DNA of 64,000 bases from Robiginitomaculum sp. (GCA_021776635.1 JAJFFN010000036.1:1-64000); one strand, 5' to 3'; counted from the stretch's first letter, positions 49,568 through 58,272 are shown. The notes: generated by a model not told the origin, from the sequence alone. Program-made: numbers and translations.

Positions 49568-50311
49568 ATGAAAACATTGATAGCGGCAAATTGGAAAATG
49601 CATGGGAATTTGTCATGGTTGCAAAAGCCAGCTGATTTTCGCAGACTTTTTCCTGCAAAAAACACTAACATTGACATATTATTATGCCCGCCCGCCCATA
49701 TGCTCCAAGCAATGGTACGTGCATGTGATGGGCAGGATATAGCAATTGGCGCACAAAATTGCCATGATCAAATAAAGGGAGCTTTTACGGGGGAATTAAG
49801 TGCTGACATGATAGCGGAAACTGGTGCTAAATATGTTATTATAGGCCATTCGGAACGCCGGGCAATTTTTGGCGATAATGATGCTTGGGTAGCCGCTAAA
49901 ACAAGTGCTGCACAAAAAGCCTGCTTAAAACCAATTGTTTGTGTTGGCGAAAGCCGAGAAGAGCGCGAAGCCGGTAAGGCAGAGGAAGTTGTCGGAACAC
50001 AGTTGGCGGGTTCAATACCTGCGAACGCAGATGGTGAAAATTTGGTCATTGCCTATGAGCCCGTTTGGGCGATCGGAACAGGTCTCACGCCGACCATAGA
50101 GGACATCGCCACTATACATGACCATATACGCGGATGTCTCACGATCCGTTTTGGCAACAAGATAGCCAGTAAAATACAAATACTATATGGCGGTTCTGTA
50201 AAACCGGAAAACGCCATAGAGATTTTGGCCCTAAAAGACGTAGCGGGTGCCCTTATTGGAGGTGCGGGTTTGGAAATGCAAAGCTTGGCGGCAATTGCTT
50301 CGGAGGTTTAA
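49568..50311 (+). CDS. tpiA: triosephosphate isomerase
   Basis: A 247-residue glycolytic isomerase. The catalytic residues are Lys 10 (NWKMHG), the His of IIGHSERRAIFG and the Glu of AYEPVWAIGTG, and the phosphate-binding ILYGGSVKPEN and GALIGGAGL follow. Length is normal. The ATG at 49568 begins the family's normal N-terminus; 49550 adds six residues. It is divergent from ppiD. Confidence 0.98.
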   Translation: MKTLIAANWKMHGNLSWLQKPADFRRLFPAKNTNIDILLCPPAHMLQAMVRACDGQDIAIGAQNCHDQIKGAFTGELSADMIAETGAKYVIIGHSERRAIFGDNDAWVAAKTSAAQKACLKPIVCVGESREEREAGKAEEVVGTQLAGSIPANADGENLVIAYEPVWAIGTGLTPTIEDIATIHDHIRGCLTIRFGNKIASKIQILYGGSVKPENAIEILALKDVAGALIGGAGLEMQSLAAIASEV

Positions 50312-50328
50312 TTTGTGATGAGGGTAAT

Positions 50329-51636
50329 ATGCAAAAATTATTGATGACAACATTGGGTATAAGCGCTTTGGCCCTTGCAGGATGTACAGCGCACAAAGGA
50401 TATAACGAAGCGGCTATCAAAACAGACATAACCCAAATGTTGCATGCTCAAGATGCTGCTTGGAATAATGGTGATATTGACGGATTTATGGCGCATTATT
50501 TGGCATCAAAACAGCTGCGTTTTGCGTCCGGCGGGAAAGTAAACCGGGGTTGGCAGGCAACGCTTGAAGGCTATAAAAAACGCTATCCCGATAAAGCGGC
50601 AATGGGGACACTGGATTTCCAAAACCTTGAAGTAAAAGTATTGTCCGCAGATTATGCGCAGGTTTTTGGCAGATGGGAGCTGACCCGAGAACACGACAAA
50701 CCAGGCGGCTTGTTCACGCTCCTCCTCAATAAACAAGATGGTGAATGGGTTATTATTTCAGACCATACTTCATCAGATGATAGCATTGAACCAGTTATAA
50801 CGGACCCGAGCTCAATTGACGAAAAATTTCCGCCAAGCGCAGTTGAACTGGATTTTGAAAGCAGTCGTAGTGCACTCAATGGGCATTTTTATCTCGCAAA
50901 TGGCGCAGGGCCACACCCAACAGTTATTTTACTGAACGGTTTTCCGGGGTATGAGAAAAACCTTGATATAGCGCAGGCCATTCGCCGCTCTGGCTTTAAT
51001 GTATTGTTCTTCCACTATAGAGGTGCATGGGGAAGCGAAGGTGACTTTTCTTTGGCAAATGTGGTGCAAGATACGTTGGCAGCGAGTGCCTTTGTCCGCA
51101 GTGAAGACAGTGTTGCCAAATACCGGATTGATCCAAAACACATCACATTTATCGGACATTCAATGGGGGGATTTGCCGCCCTAGCGGCAGGGGCGCAGGA
51201 CACCAATGTCGGGTGTATAGCGGGACTTTCGCCTGCCGATTATGGCATTCGCGCAGGCTTGTTTGTTGGCAAAGAAGCAGAGCAAGCGCGTGCAAGCTTT
51301 TCGGCTTATGTTGACGGTGAACATTTGTTAGGGCGAGGCCCCCTTAAGGGGACGAGTGGGAAACGCTTACTCAAGGAACTTGAAAACAATACGCAAGCGT
51401 TCGCAGTGACAAAGAAAGCCGGTAAATTTGTAGGCCGCTCTGTTTATTTAAGCGCAGCCAAAGACGACACTGTATTGCCTCTAAGTATTTACCACGAAGC
51501 TTTGATAACGGCATTCGCGGCGCAACCTAATGTCAATCTGACCCATAAGATTTTTGAAGGGGATCATTCCTATTCATGGACAAGACTGGCGCTAACGAGG
51601 GATGTTGTTAAATGGTTGGGTGCGAATTGTCGCTAA
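50329..51636 (+). CDS. lipoprotein fusion: NTF2-like + alpha/beta hydrolase
   Basis: A 435-residue lipoprotein (lipobox LAGC, Cys 22). Residues about 30-150 are an NTF2/SnoaL-like (DUF4440-type) domain with AWNNGDIDGFMAHYL and GRWELTREHDKPGGLFTLLL. Residues 185-430 are an alpha/beta hydrolase: HPTVILLNGFPGYEKNLD, FHYRGAWGSEGDFS, the nucleophile Ser in FIGHSMGGFAAL, and a C-terminal FEGDHSYSW. The fused order is unusual. It is probably anchored on the outer membrane or periplasmic side. The gene starts 17 bases after tpiA and is likely cotranscribed. Confidence 0.85.
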   Translation: MQKLLMTTLGISALALAGCTAHKGYNEAAIKTDITQMLHAQDAAWNNGDIDGFMAHYLASKQLRFASGGKVNRGWQATLEGYKKRYPDKAAMGTLDFQNLEVKVLSADYAQVFGRWELTREHDKPGGLFTLLLNKQDGEWVIISDHTSSDDSIEPVITDPSSIDEKFPPSAVELDFESSRSALNGHFYLANGAGPHPTVILLNGFPGYEKNLDIAQAIRRSGFNVLFFHYRGAWGSEGDFSLANVVQDTLAASAFVRSEDSVAKYRIDPKHITFIGHSMGGFAALAAGAQDTNVGCIAGLSPADYGIRAGLFVGKEAEQARASFSAYVDGEHLLGRGPLKGTSGKRLLKELENNTQAFAVTKKAGKFVGRSVYLSAAKDDTVLPLSIYHEALITAFAAQPNVNLTHKIFEGDHSYSWTRLALTRDVVKWLGANCR

Positions 51637-51658
51637 GCTGAGCCTAATTGTCCACAGC

Positions 51659-51682
51659 CCCTAGAGCGACAACGCTCTAGGG
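51659..51682. repeat. perfect hairpin over antitoxin stop
   Basis: CCCTAGAGCG (51659-51668) and CGCTCTAGGG (51673-51682) form a 10-bp stem with an ACAA loop. It covers the antitoxin stop codon on the minus strand and separates two convergent genes. No T-run follows on either strand, so it is not a classical terminator. Confidence 0.75.
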
Positions 51683-51991
51683 CGTGAGATCTTCCTTGAG
51701 TTCACCCGATATATAACGGTGAATCACAGAGGTAAGCAAAGTCTGATATGGGATGCCTTGGCGCAAGGCAATCGCTTTCAGTTTTTGAATGTCCCGTGTG
51801 TACGCCCGAAAGGTGACAGGCTTGCGCTTAAGAGTGTTGCGAGCGATTAGGGCGAGGTGTTCTGTTCTCGTATCTATATCTTTAACAGGTATAAATTCAC
51901 CATGCTCTGCCGCAAGGTAGAGCTCGTATTCTTCCTTAGTATCAAAGTCTTTACGCTTTAAGATCGGAGGCAATTTTGATGTTTTGGTCAT
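51677..51991 (-). CDS. CopG-type antitoxin
   Basis: A 104-residue protein whose last 45 residues are a ribbon-helix-helix domain: RAYTRDIQKLKAIALRQGIPYQTLLTSVIHRYISGEL region, matching CopG/BrnA-type antitoxins. The N-terminal part is acidic and probably the toxin-binding arm. It starts 4 bases after the toxin stop. Toxin-first order is typical of BrnT/BrnA pairs. The RHH dimer should bind the promoter upstream of the toxin gene. Confidence 0.8.
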   Translation of the reverse strand: MTKTSKLPPILKRKDFDTKEEYELYLAAEHGEFIPVKDIDTRTEHLALIARNTLKRKPVTFRAYTRDIQKLKAIALRQGIPYQTLLTSVIHRYISGELKEDLTP

Positions 51992-51995
51992 AATA

Positions 51996-52265
51996 TTACT
52001 CGGTTAGGTATTTCTTTTGAAAGGCGCGGCTGCGATAAATAGTTTTTAAAAATAAATGATCTTCGTTTTCGATATAGGGAACGCCGCAGGCATACCCATC
52101 AATTTCAACGACCATGAGTTTTTGGTTGGCAAATTTTTCAATGTTAGGATGCTCCATATCGTCCAGTAACCTTCCATCGTTTAAAGCGATCACGACCATT
52201 TCAAAACTTAAGCCGCGTTCGGCGAGAAGTTTTTGGTTTTTTACGTTTTCCCATTCAAAGCTCAT
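51996..52265 (-). CDS. BrnT-like toxin
   Basis: An 89-residue protein of the BrnT ribonuclease family: FEWENVKNQKLLAERGLSFE fits the N-terminal FEWD-NxxKHGxxF block, and VVEIDGYACGVPYIENED is the central sheet. The final RSRAFQKKY replaces the usual SARRAT-xxE end, so the match is imperfect. BrnT toxins cut mRNA. No ribosome site precedes the ATG, and a promoter-like pair lies just upstream. Confidence 0.72.
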   Translation of the reverse strand: MSFEWENVKNQKLLAERGLSFEMVVIALNDGRLLDDMEHPNIEKFANQKLMVVEIDGYACGVPYIENEDHLFLKTIYRSRAFQKKYLTE

Positions 52266-52273
52266 TTTATTTC

Positions 52274-52301
52274 ATTGTAATCATTGTACATCAAATGTCA
52301 A
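52274..52301 (-). promoter_or_regulatory. putative promoter of toxin-antitoxin pair
   Basis: On the minus strand TTGACA (52301-52296) and TACAAT (52279-52274) are 16 bases apart. Transcription would start about base 52267, only one or two bases before the toxin ATG at 52265, giving a nearly leaderless mRNA. The repeats ATTGTA at 52274 and 52283 and TACAAT at 52302 could be antitoxin binding sites. The region overlaps the end of the oligopeptidase gene. Confidence 0.45.
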
Positions 52302-52306
52302 TACAA

Positions 52307-54433
52307 TCAAAACTTATCAGCAACGTAAACTGCGAACGCGTATTCGAGCGCAATTTCTTTTAGGCTATCATAACGGCCAGGTTCGCCTTGGTGTCCTGCG
52401 TCCATATTGGTTTTAAGCAAAATGGGAGAACTTCCTTTTTGGTGTTCCCTTAGTTTTGCCGCCCATTTAGCGGGCTCCCAATACGTAACGCGTGGGTCGG
52501 TCAATCCTGCGGTAATGAGGACGGGTGGGTAATGTGCGTCCACTGTATTTGTATATGGGCAATAACTAGCAATTGTATCGTAAGCGGTTTCTTCCTCTAA
52601 AGGATTGCCCCATTCCGGCCATTCGGGTGGAGTCAAAGGTAAACTTTCATCACTCATGGTGTTAAGAACATCTACAAACGGTACGGCGGCAATTATTGCT
52701 CCAAACAATTCTGGCGCTTGGTTCAGCGCCGCACCAACCAAAAGCCCACCAGCAGAGCCACCATGGGCAGTAATGTGGCCTTTACTGGTATAATTTTCCG
52801 CCACCAGTCCGCGCGCTACATCTACGAAATCATCGAATGTGGCTTGTTTCGCCGCAAGCTTTCCTTTGTTATACCAATCATATCCCTTGGCTTTGCTGCC
52901 GCGAACATGTGCAATAGCGTAGACAAAACCTCTATCAACGAGGGACAAGATATTGGTGCGAAAGCTAGCCGGAATTGTAATACCATAAGACCCGTATCCA
53001 TAGAGCAGGCACGGGGCTTTTCCGTTTCGTTTGAAGCTGGCTCCCATTATTAGTGTAACGGGAATGCTTTCGCCGTCGCGAGCCTTTATCTGGATACGCT
53101 TCGTGATATAATCCATTGGATTATGGCCAGAAGGGATTTGCGTGGTTTTACGTAAAACTCTTTCTCCGGTTTCCATATTGTAATCGATAATTTGACGCGG
53201 TGTCGTTGGCGAGGAATAGGAAAAACGAAGCCATTTTGTATTAAATTCATATCCACCAACAAGGCCAAGCGCATAAGCATCTTCATCGAAGCTTATCGTT
53301 TTTTCTGTATCCGACTTAAGGTCACGAATGATAATGCGGGGTAAGGCATTGACGCGCTCTAGCCTCACCAAATATCCCCTATATGTTTCCAGGCCCAAAA
53401 TGAGCGTACCAGGTTTGTGCGGGACGACATCTTGCCAATATTTTGCCTGTGTACGGGATTGCTGCGTTCGCATGATTTTAAAATCAGTAGCCCCGTTTGC
53501 ATTGGTTAAAATATAAAAATCATCTGCATGGTCATGCAGGTCATATTCCCGTTCGGCTTTGCGCTGTTCAGCACAAATTGGCGATGTTTCTGGTAATTTT
53601 GCAGGGATTATCCAGGTTTCCGAACTGGTATGGTCGTGGCAGTTAATTTCGACAAAACCACCTGTATCGCTACGGCTGATTGAGAGGAAAAAACCAGCAT
53701 CAGGTTCTTCGTAGACCATGACAGGTGGTGCGTTTTCATCTAAAATATTTTTGCGCCAAACTTTGCTGGGGCGATTGTTTTCGTCCCGTTCCACCCAAAA
53801 TAAAGTTTGGTTGCCTTTAGCGGCATCATTAGCCCAAATTAAATCCCCAGCCGTATTTTCAATAGGACTTCCAATAGGCAAGCCAGTTTTTATATCAATT
53901 ACGGTAATTTCGTAACGCTCTGCGCCGTGCATATCAACGCTGTAGGCTAGGTATTTATGATTGTCTGCATGGCTAAGGTCACCGATATTAAAAAATGCAA
54001 AGCCTTGTTCTTTTGTTTTTAATGCTAATGCATCTGCGTCGAGTAATGTTTCACCCTTTGCGTTTACGTCGTCTTTACTGGTTCGGTAATATTCGCCGTG
54101 TTGGTCGCCGCTGCGGTAGCGGTGTGCATAGGCCCACGGACCGTCAGGGGAAGGTACGGTGCTATCATTATCTTTTATACGGCCTTTCATATCCGCAAAG
54201 ATTTGATTTTGCAGGTCTTTTGTGTCTGCCATCATAGTTTCGCAATACGCATTTTCTGCTTCAAGATAGGCTCTTATATCCGTACCTAGCAAATTTGGAT
54301 CATCCATGACTTTGCGCCAGTTTTTATCCTTCAGCCATGCGTAATTATCGTGTCGTTTGCGCCCTAATTGTGTGGTGAATTTTGACTTTTTTGTAGCTTG
54401 TGGCGGCGTTGAAATACTGCGTGAAAAAGGCAT
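52307..54433 (-). CDS. oligopeptidase B-like serine peptidase (S9)
   Basis: A 708-residue prolyl oligopeptidase family enzyme. The first 400 residues form the beta-propeller that restricts substrates to short peptides. The alpha/beta hydrolase part has the nucleophile in HGGSAGGLLVG, a C-terminal Asp region near LTDPRVTYWEPAKWAAKLRE and the His in DAGHQGEPGRYDS. Length and motifs fit oligopeptidase B (PtrB), which cleaves after basic residues. There is no signal peptide, so it is cytoplasmic. Confidence 0.93.
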   Translation of the reverse strand: MPFSRSISTPPQATKKSKFTTQLGRKRHDNYAWLKDKNWRKVMDDPNLLGTDIRAYLEAENAYCETMMADTKDLQNQIFADMKGRIKDNDSTVPSPDGPWAYAHRYRSGDQHGEYYRTSKDDVNAKGETLLDADALALKTKEQGFAFFNIGDLSHADNHKYLAYSVDMHGAERYEITVIDIKTGLPIGSPIENTAGDLIWANDAAKGNQTLFWVERDENNRPSKVWRKNILDENAPPVMVYEEPDAGFFLSISRSDTGGFVEINCHDHTSSETWIIPAKLPETSPICAEQRKAEREYDLHDHADDFYILTNANGATDFKIMRTQQSRTQAKYWQDVVPHKPGTLILGLETYRGYLVRLERVNALPRIIIRDLKSDTEKTISFDEDAYALGLVGGYEFNTKWLRFSYSSPTTPRQIIDYNMETGERVLRKTTQIPSGHNPMDYITKRIQIKARDGESIPVTLIMGASFKRNGKAPCLLYGYGSYGITIPASFRTNILSLVDRGFVYAIAHVRGSKAKGYDWYNKGKLAAKQATFDDFVDVARGLVAENYTSKGHITAHGGSAGGLLVGAALNQAPELFGAIIAAVPFVDVLNTMSDESLPLTPPEWPEWGNPLEEETAYDTIASYCPYTNTVDAHYPPVLITAGLTDPRVTYWEPAKWAAKLREHQKGSSPILLKTNMDAGHQGEPGRYDSLKEIALEYAFAVYVADKF

Positions 54434-54469
54434 AACGTTCTTTCAGGTAATTTCTAAACAAGTGTCTGC

Positions 54470-54511
54470 CCATAAACACTTAGTTATTAGCCATATACAC
54501 TTAGTTAATAG
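54470..54511. repeat. 2 x 21-bp direct repeat in divergent promoter region
   Basis: Two adjoining 21-base copies (54470-54490 and 54491-54511) share the core ACACTTAGTTATTAG / ACACTTAGTTAATAG; they differ at two positions. The gap lies between the divergent S9 peptidase and DUF2336 genes. A period of two helical turns fits cooperative binding of a regulator. Confidence 0.8.
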
Positions 54512-54557
54512 AATGTCACTAGGTTTTGGGCTAATCTATGTTCACCAAAGGCCAATT

Positions 54558-55808
54558 ATGTCAACGGCATCACCGCAACTCGAATATATGCAAGCTCCGG
54601 CGCTTGAACTAACACAGGAAGCTACAGTTCAAAGTCAACCCGCGAATTCCGTGCGCCGCTCATTGGCTAAACGGTTGTCAGATGTAATATGTATACCTGC
54701 CAGTCAACTCTCGCCCCAAGAACGCCATATGGCAGGCGATGTTCTGGTGGAAATGTTACGGAATGCAGATTTGGAATTGCGTGCCAGTGTTGCCAAGCGC
54801 CTTGTTATGCTCAATGAAGCGCCAAGAACTATTTTGATAATTCTTGCTAAAGATGAAATTGAAGTCGCCAAACATGTTTTGGAAAATAGTAAAAGTCTAA
54901 CTGATTCCGATCTTATCCAAATTGCAAGGAGAGTTAAAACGGAACACCGTCATATGATAGCGCAACGTAGACATATTTCGGACGCCGTTGTTGATGTGCT
55001 GGCAGAGTTTAATGAAGAGGCAGTTGTTGAGACATTATTGAAAAACAAAGGTGCAAATTTCTCAGAAACAGCGCTGCAAAGGATTTTGACAGTTTCGCGT
55101 CAACATCAACCTTATGTAAAATTACTCATACAGCGCGAAGAAACGCGGCCTTCGCATGGCCTGACCATGTTTTGGTGGGCAGATGCAAGCAACAGAAAAG
55201 CCATTTTACATCGGTTTGGCGTTTCACGTGCCGTTTTACAGCAAACCTGTGCGGATTTATACCCACAAGCATCTGCGGAAGGTTGGAACGACCCCGCTGC
55301 ACGGCAAGCCTTGCAATTTATTGAGCGGCGCCAAAGAAATAGAGCAGCTTTAGCTCAGTCGAAATACGCATCATTGGAGGAAGCAATAGATGACGCCGAA
55401 CAAGTCGGCATGAGTAGAGAAATCGCCGATGAAATATCCTATATTGCCGGCATAAAGCCTGCGACGGGTGCGCAAATACTTTCAGATAAATCCGGAGAAG
55501 CTTTGGCTATTTTATGCAAGGCTCCAGGCTTGCGTCGCAAACACATCAAAAAATTATGGCGAGCCTTGAGACGGCCTGAAACTATGCACGACGGTACGAT
55601 AAATTCTTTACTGGAGGAGGCGATTAAAGCCTATGATGAAATTTCTACAGATAATGCGCAGACCGTTCTAAGATATTGGAACTGGTCACTCACATCTTCA
55701 CTTACACCTGAAGTACTGCAATACATCAAACGGGGTGTTGTACCAGGCGAAGAAGAATTTGGCGCTGCTGCTGTTACCGCTGCTCTTGTATTTGGGAATC
55801 GCAATTAA
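54558..55808 (+). CDS. DUF2336 protein
   Basis: A 416-residue protein with the alphaproteobacterial DUF2336 domain: LSPQERHMAGDVLVEMLRNADLELR at about 48-72, then helical repeats containing RIARRVKTEHRHMIAQR and RRHISDAVVDVLA. It is almost all helical, like HEAT-type repeats. Function is unknown. The ATG at 54558 is chosen as the first start after the divergent gene; a longer frame overlaps it. AAAGG lies upstream. Direct repeats mark the shared promoter region. Confidence 0.88.
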   Translation: MSTASPQLEYMQAPALELTQEATVQSQPANSVRRSLAKRLSDVICIPASQLSPQERHMAGDVLVEMLRNADLELRASVAKRLVMLNEAPRTILIILAKDEIEVAKHVLENSKSLTDSDLIQIARRVKTEHRHMIAQRRHISDAVVDVLAEFNEEAVVETLLKNKGANFSETALQRILTVSRQHQPYVKLLIQREETRPSHGLTMFWWADASNRKAILHRFGVSRAVLQQTCADLYPQASAEGWNDPAARQALQFIERRQRNRAALAQSKYASLEEAIDDAEQVGMSREIADEISYIAGIKPATGAQILSDKSGEALAILCKAPGLRRKHIKKLWRALRRPETMHDGTINSLLEEAIKAYDEISTDNAQTVLRYWNWSLTSSLTPEVLQYIKRGVVPGEEEFGAAAVTAALVFGNRN

Positions 55809-55920
55809 ATATTGTTTAAAAAGTCAAGAAGTAAATTTAAAAAAATATTTCCGGTAATGCTTGGCGTACCTGAATATTGCCGCTATGCTTCCTCTATAAA
55901 ATGGGGAAGGAATAAAAAAC

Positions 55921-56475
55921 ATGCTCAAGTCGGCGCTTGTATTGCTGGTTATTATGATTGCCTATTGGCTCATGTTATCTGGCTATTTGCATAACCCTGT
56001 TCTTTTAATTATGGGCTCTATATCCATTTTAATAGTATTAGGTCTGTCCGTCCGTATGAAAATTTTGGATAGTGAAACCGCGCCGTATTTTCATATTAAG
56101 GCTCTTGGTTATTTCGTTTGGTTATTTGTTGAAATTATTAAGGCAAATATGGCTGTGGTCAAAGCCGTTTTGAGTCCGAATATGGAAATTTCTCCCAAAA
56201 CAACCAAGGTCCCTTTGAAGCAATCTAAGGATTTGGGGCGCGTGACATTTGCAAACTCTATAACATTGACGCCAGGTACGATAGCGGTTGAGATGTGTGA
56301 AGATACTATACTCGTGCATGCTTTGTTAGCCGAAATGACGGCCAAAAGCGGGTTCGCGGAAATGGGTGAGCGTGCAGGGCGTGCCGTCAGTGATCCTATG
56401 CATGATAATATAGGGCATGATAATAGAGGGCAAAGTAAAGATAGGCAAAACAACAATAAGCAAGGAAAGGCATAG
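55921..56475 (+). CDS. mnhE: Mrp antiporter subunit E
   Basis: A 184-residue MrpE/MnhE (MbhA-like) subunit with two N-terminal membrane helices and one around residue 65. The NSITLTPGTIAVEM motif at about 115-128 is conserved in the family. The C-terminal 25 residues are Asn/Gln/His/Lys-rich and unusual. GGAAGGAATAAAAAAC precedes the ATG. It starts the antiporter operon; the next gene begins right after its stop. Confidence 0.92.
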   Translation: MLKSALVLLVIMIAYWLMLSGYLHNPVLLIMGSISILIVLGLSVRMKILDSETAPYFHIKALGYFVWLFVEIIKANMAVVKAVLSPNMEISPKTTKVPLKQSKDLGRVTFANSITLTPGTIAVEMCEDTILVHALLAEMTAKSGFAEMGERAGRAVSDPMHDNIGHDNRGQSKDRQNNNKQGKA

Positions 56476-56793
56476 ATGGAACTTGCTTTGTATTATTTGA
56501 ATGTCGGTTCGGCAATGTTTTTGCTCGTTGGCATGGCTTTGTTGTTAGGTCGGTTGTTAAGCGGGCCTACACTTTATGACCGTGTTTTAGCCGTCAATTC
56601 TTTTGGTACCAAAACCGTATTATTTTTAGCCGTATTTTCACTAATTATCGGACGGCAAGACGGCATTGATATTGCCATACTTTATGCATTGATGAATTTT
56701 ATTGCGACGATCGCTGTTTTGAAATTCTTTCGGTATAGTGCTCTGGATATTTCTATGGAACGCGGAGACAAAACAGGAGAGAAGTCGTCGTGA
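56476..56793 (+). CDS. mnhF: Mrp antiporter subunit F
   Basis: A 105-residue MrpF (MbhB-like) subunit with three membrane helices: SAMFLLVGMALLLGRLL, TKTVLFLAVFSLIIG and DIAILYALMNFIATIAVL. GPTLYDRVLAVNSFGTK is the family's central motif. It abuts the E subunit with no gap and overlaps the G start. Confidence 0.94.
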   Translation: MELALYYLNVGSAMFLLVGMALLLGRLLSGPTLYDRVLAVNSFGTKTVLFLAVFSLIIGRQDGIDIAILYALMNFIATIAVLKFFRYSALDISMERGDKTGEKSS

Positions 56794-57227
56794 GTACCGA
56801 ATTCTTTAATTTGTTACAATTTTCTCTAAGTGCATTCTTTATGTTAGGCGGTGTATTTTTTGTCATCGCCGGTGCGGTTGGTGTCTTAAGGTTCCCGGAT
56901 TTTTACACCCGCATGCATGCGGCTGGTATGACGGATACCTTGGGCGCTGAGATGATTATTCTCGGGCTTATGGTGCAGGCGGGTTTTTCGCAAACTAGCT
57001 TGAAATTGATTTTAATCGCATTCTTATTGTTTTTAACGAGCCCGACTGCAACCCACGCCGTTGTCGGAGCAGCGTATCATGCTAAGCTAAAGCCAAAACT
57101 TGGAAAATACCGCGCCCCAATTCCAGGTGAGGCGGCCAAACCTCTTGCTAAGGCAATACCAAAAGAAAAAGCTAAACCAAAAGCTAAGCCAAAAGCTAAG
57201 CCAAAGACAAGAAGAAAGGCAACCTAA
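56790..57227 (+). CDS. mnhG: Mrp antiporter subunit G with Lys/Pro tail
   Basis: A 145-residue MrpG (MbhC-like) subunit. Three membrane helices are followed by the motif LRFPDFYTRMHAAGMTDTLG at about 31-50 and LLFLTSPTATHAVVGAAYHA. The last 30 residues are Lys/Pro/Ala-rich with KPKA repeats, an addition to the usual 110-120 residue family. GTG start overlaps the F stop by 4 bases (GTGA). Confidence 0.93.
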   Translation: MSTEFFNLLQFSLSAFFMLGGVFFVIAGAVGVLRFPDFYTRMHAAGMTDTLGAEMIILGLMVQAGFSQTSLKLILIAFLLFLTSPTATHAVVGAAYHAKLKPKLGKYRAPIPGEAAKPLAKAIPKEKAKPKAKPKAKPKTRRKAT

Positions 57228-57832
57228 TGAGTAATGTGCCGCCAACATTAATTCTTGATATCGGCTTGATGGCTATGCTTGTGGTTGTTGCATTTTCTGT
57301 CGTTCGTTTGCGCTCATTGTTTGCAATTGTCATGTTGCAGGGTGTGTATTCCTTACTTTCTGCCGCATGGTTTGTATCGCTAGATGCCGTAGATGTTGCT
57401 TTTACAGAGGCAGCAGTGGGTGCTGGAATATCAACGGTTCTTATGCTAGGCGCCATGCTGTTGACGGAACGCGAAGCCAAGCCTGTACCCCTGCAAAAAC
57501 AATTAGGTTCGTTATTTATCGTGACCGTTACCGGTATGGCTCTTTTTTATGCAATTGGCGATATGCCCGCATTTGGTGATGCGCATTCTGCGGCAAATGC
57601 CTATTTAGGGACTGATTATATTGCGGCGACTAAGACCGATATTATTTTACCCAATGTCGTAACTGCCGTATTGGCGAGCTATCGTGGTTTTGATACATTT
57701 GGGGAAACGGTTGTCATTTTTATGGCAGGATTGGGGATTGTGCTTTTACTTGGGCTTAACGGACATGCGGGGAAATGGCGTGCGCAGCCAAAAGGCCAGG
57801 ATGTCAGTAATAGCCGTGGAGATAAGTCATGA
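57227..57832 (+). CDS. MrpA C-terminal domain protein (DUF4040/MbhD-MbhE-like)
   Basis: A 201-residue membrane protein matching only the C-terminal part of MrpA. Residues 1-80 are DUF4040/MbhD-like (FTEAAVGAGISTVLML), residues 85-195 MbhE-like, with PNVVTAVLASYRGFDTFGET as the clear signature. The NuoL-like N-terminal half of MrpA, with its proton channel, is missing. It lies exactly where archaeal Mbh clusters have mbhD and mbhE, here fused. ATG overlaps the G stop by one base; the stop overlaps subunit B (ATGA). Confidence 0.88.
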   Translation: MSNVPPTLILDIGLMAMLVVVAFSVVRLRSLFAIVMLQGVYSLLSAAWFVSLDAVDVAFTEAAVGAGISTVLMLGAMLLTEREAKPVPLQKQLGSLFIVTVTGMALFYAIGDMPAFGDAHSAANAYLGTDYIAATKTDIILPNVVTAVLASYRGFDTFGETVVIFMAGLGIVLLLGLNGHAGKWRAQPKGQDVSNSRGDKS

Positions 57833-58272
57833 GCCCCCATGTCATACTACGGGTTGTCTCAAAACTGTTGATTCCGCTGATCGCTCTCTTTGCGCTTTAT
57901 GTTCAATTCCATGGAGATTTTGGGCCAGGCGGTGGGTTTCAAGCGGGTGTTATTTTTGCATCTGCCATCATATTATACGCGCTGATTTTTGGTCTTGATG
58001 AAGCAAAACGCGCAATACCACCTTCTTGGGTGCGCATAGGAATGAGTACAGGCGTAATAATTTACGGCGGCACTGGCGTCGCTACATGGTTGCTCGGGGG
58101 CGAGTTTTTAAACTACACGTTTTTCGCACCAGATAGCACCCATGCAGCTGGTCAGCATTGGGGTATATTTGCAGTTGAGCTTGGTGTTTTATGCACTGTG
58201 GCCAGTGCCATGGTCGCTATTTTTTATGCTTTTGGATCCCGAACAACAGAATTGACGGACGAGGATTGGTGA
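57829..58272 (+). CDS. mnhB: Mrp antiporter subunit B
   Basis: A 147-residue MrpB (MbhF-like) subunit with about four membrane helices. VSKLLIPLIALFALYVQFHG and DFGPGGGFQAGVIFASAI are the conserved N-terminal motifs, and GQHWGIFAVELGVLCTVAS follows near the end. It overlaps the upstream stop (ATGA) and the next gene (TGATG). Confidence 0.94.
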   Translation: MSPHVILRVVSKLLIPLIALFALYVQFHGDFGPGGGFQAGVIFASAIILYALIFGLDEAKRAIPPSWVRIGMSTGVIIYGGTGVATWLLGGEFLNYTFFAPDSTHAAGQHWGIFAVELGVLCTVASAMVAIFYAFGSRTTELTDEDW

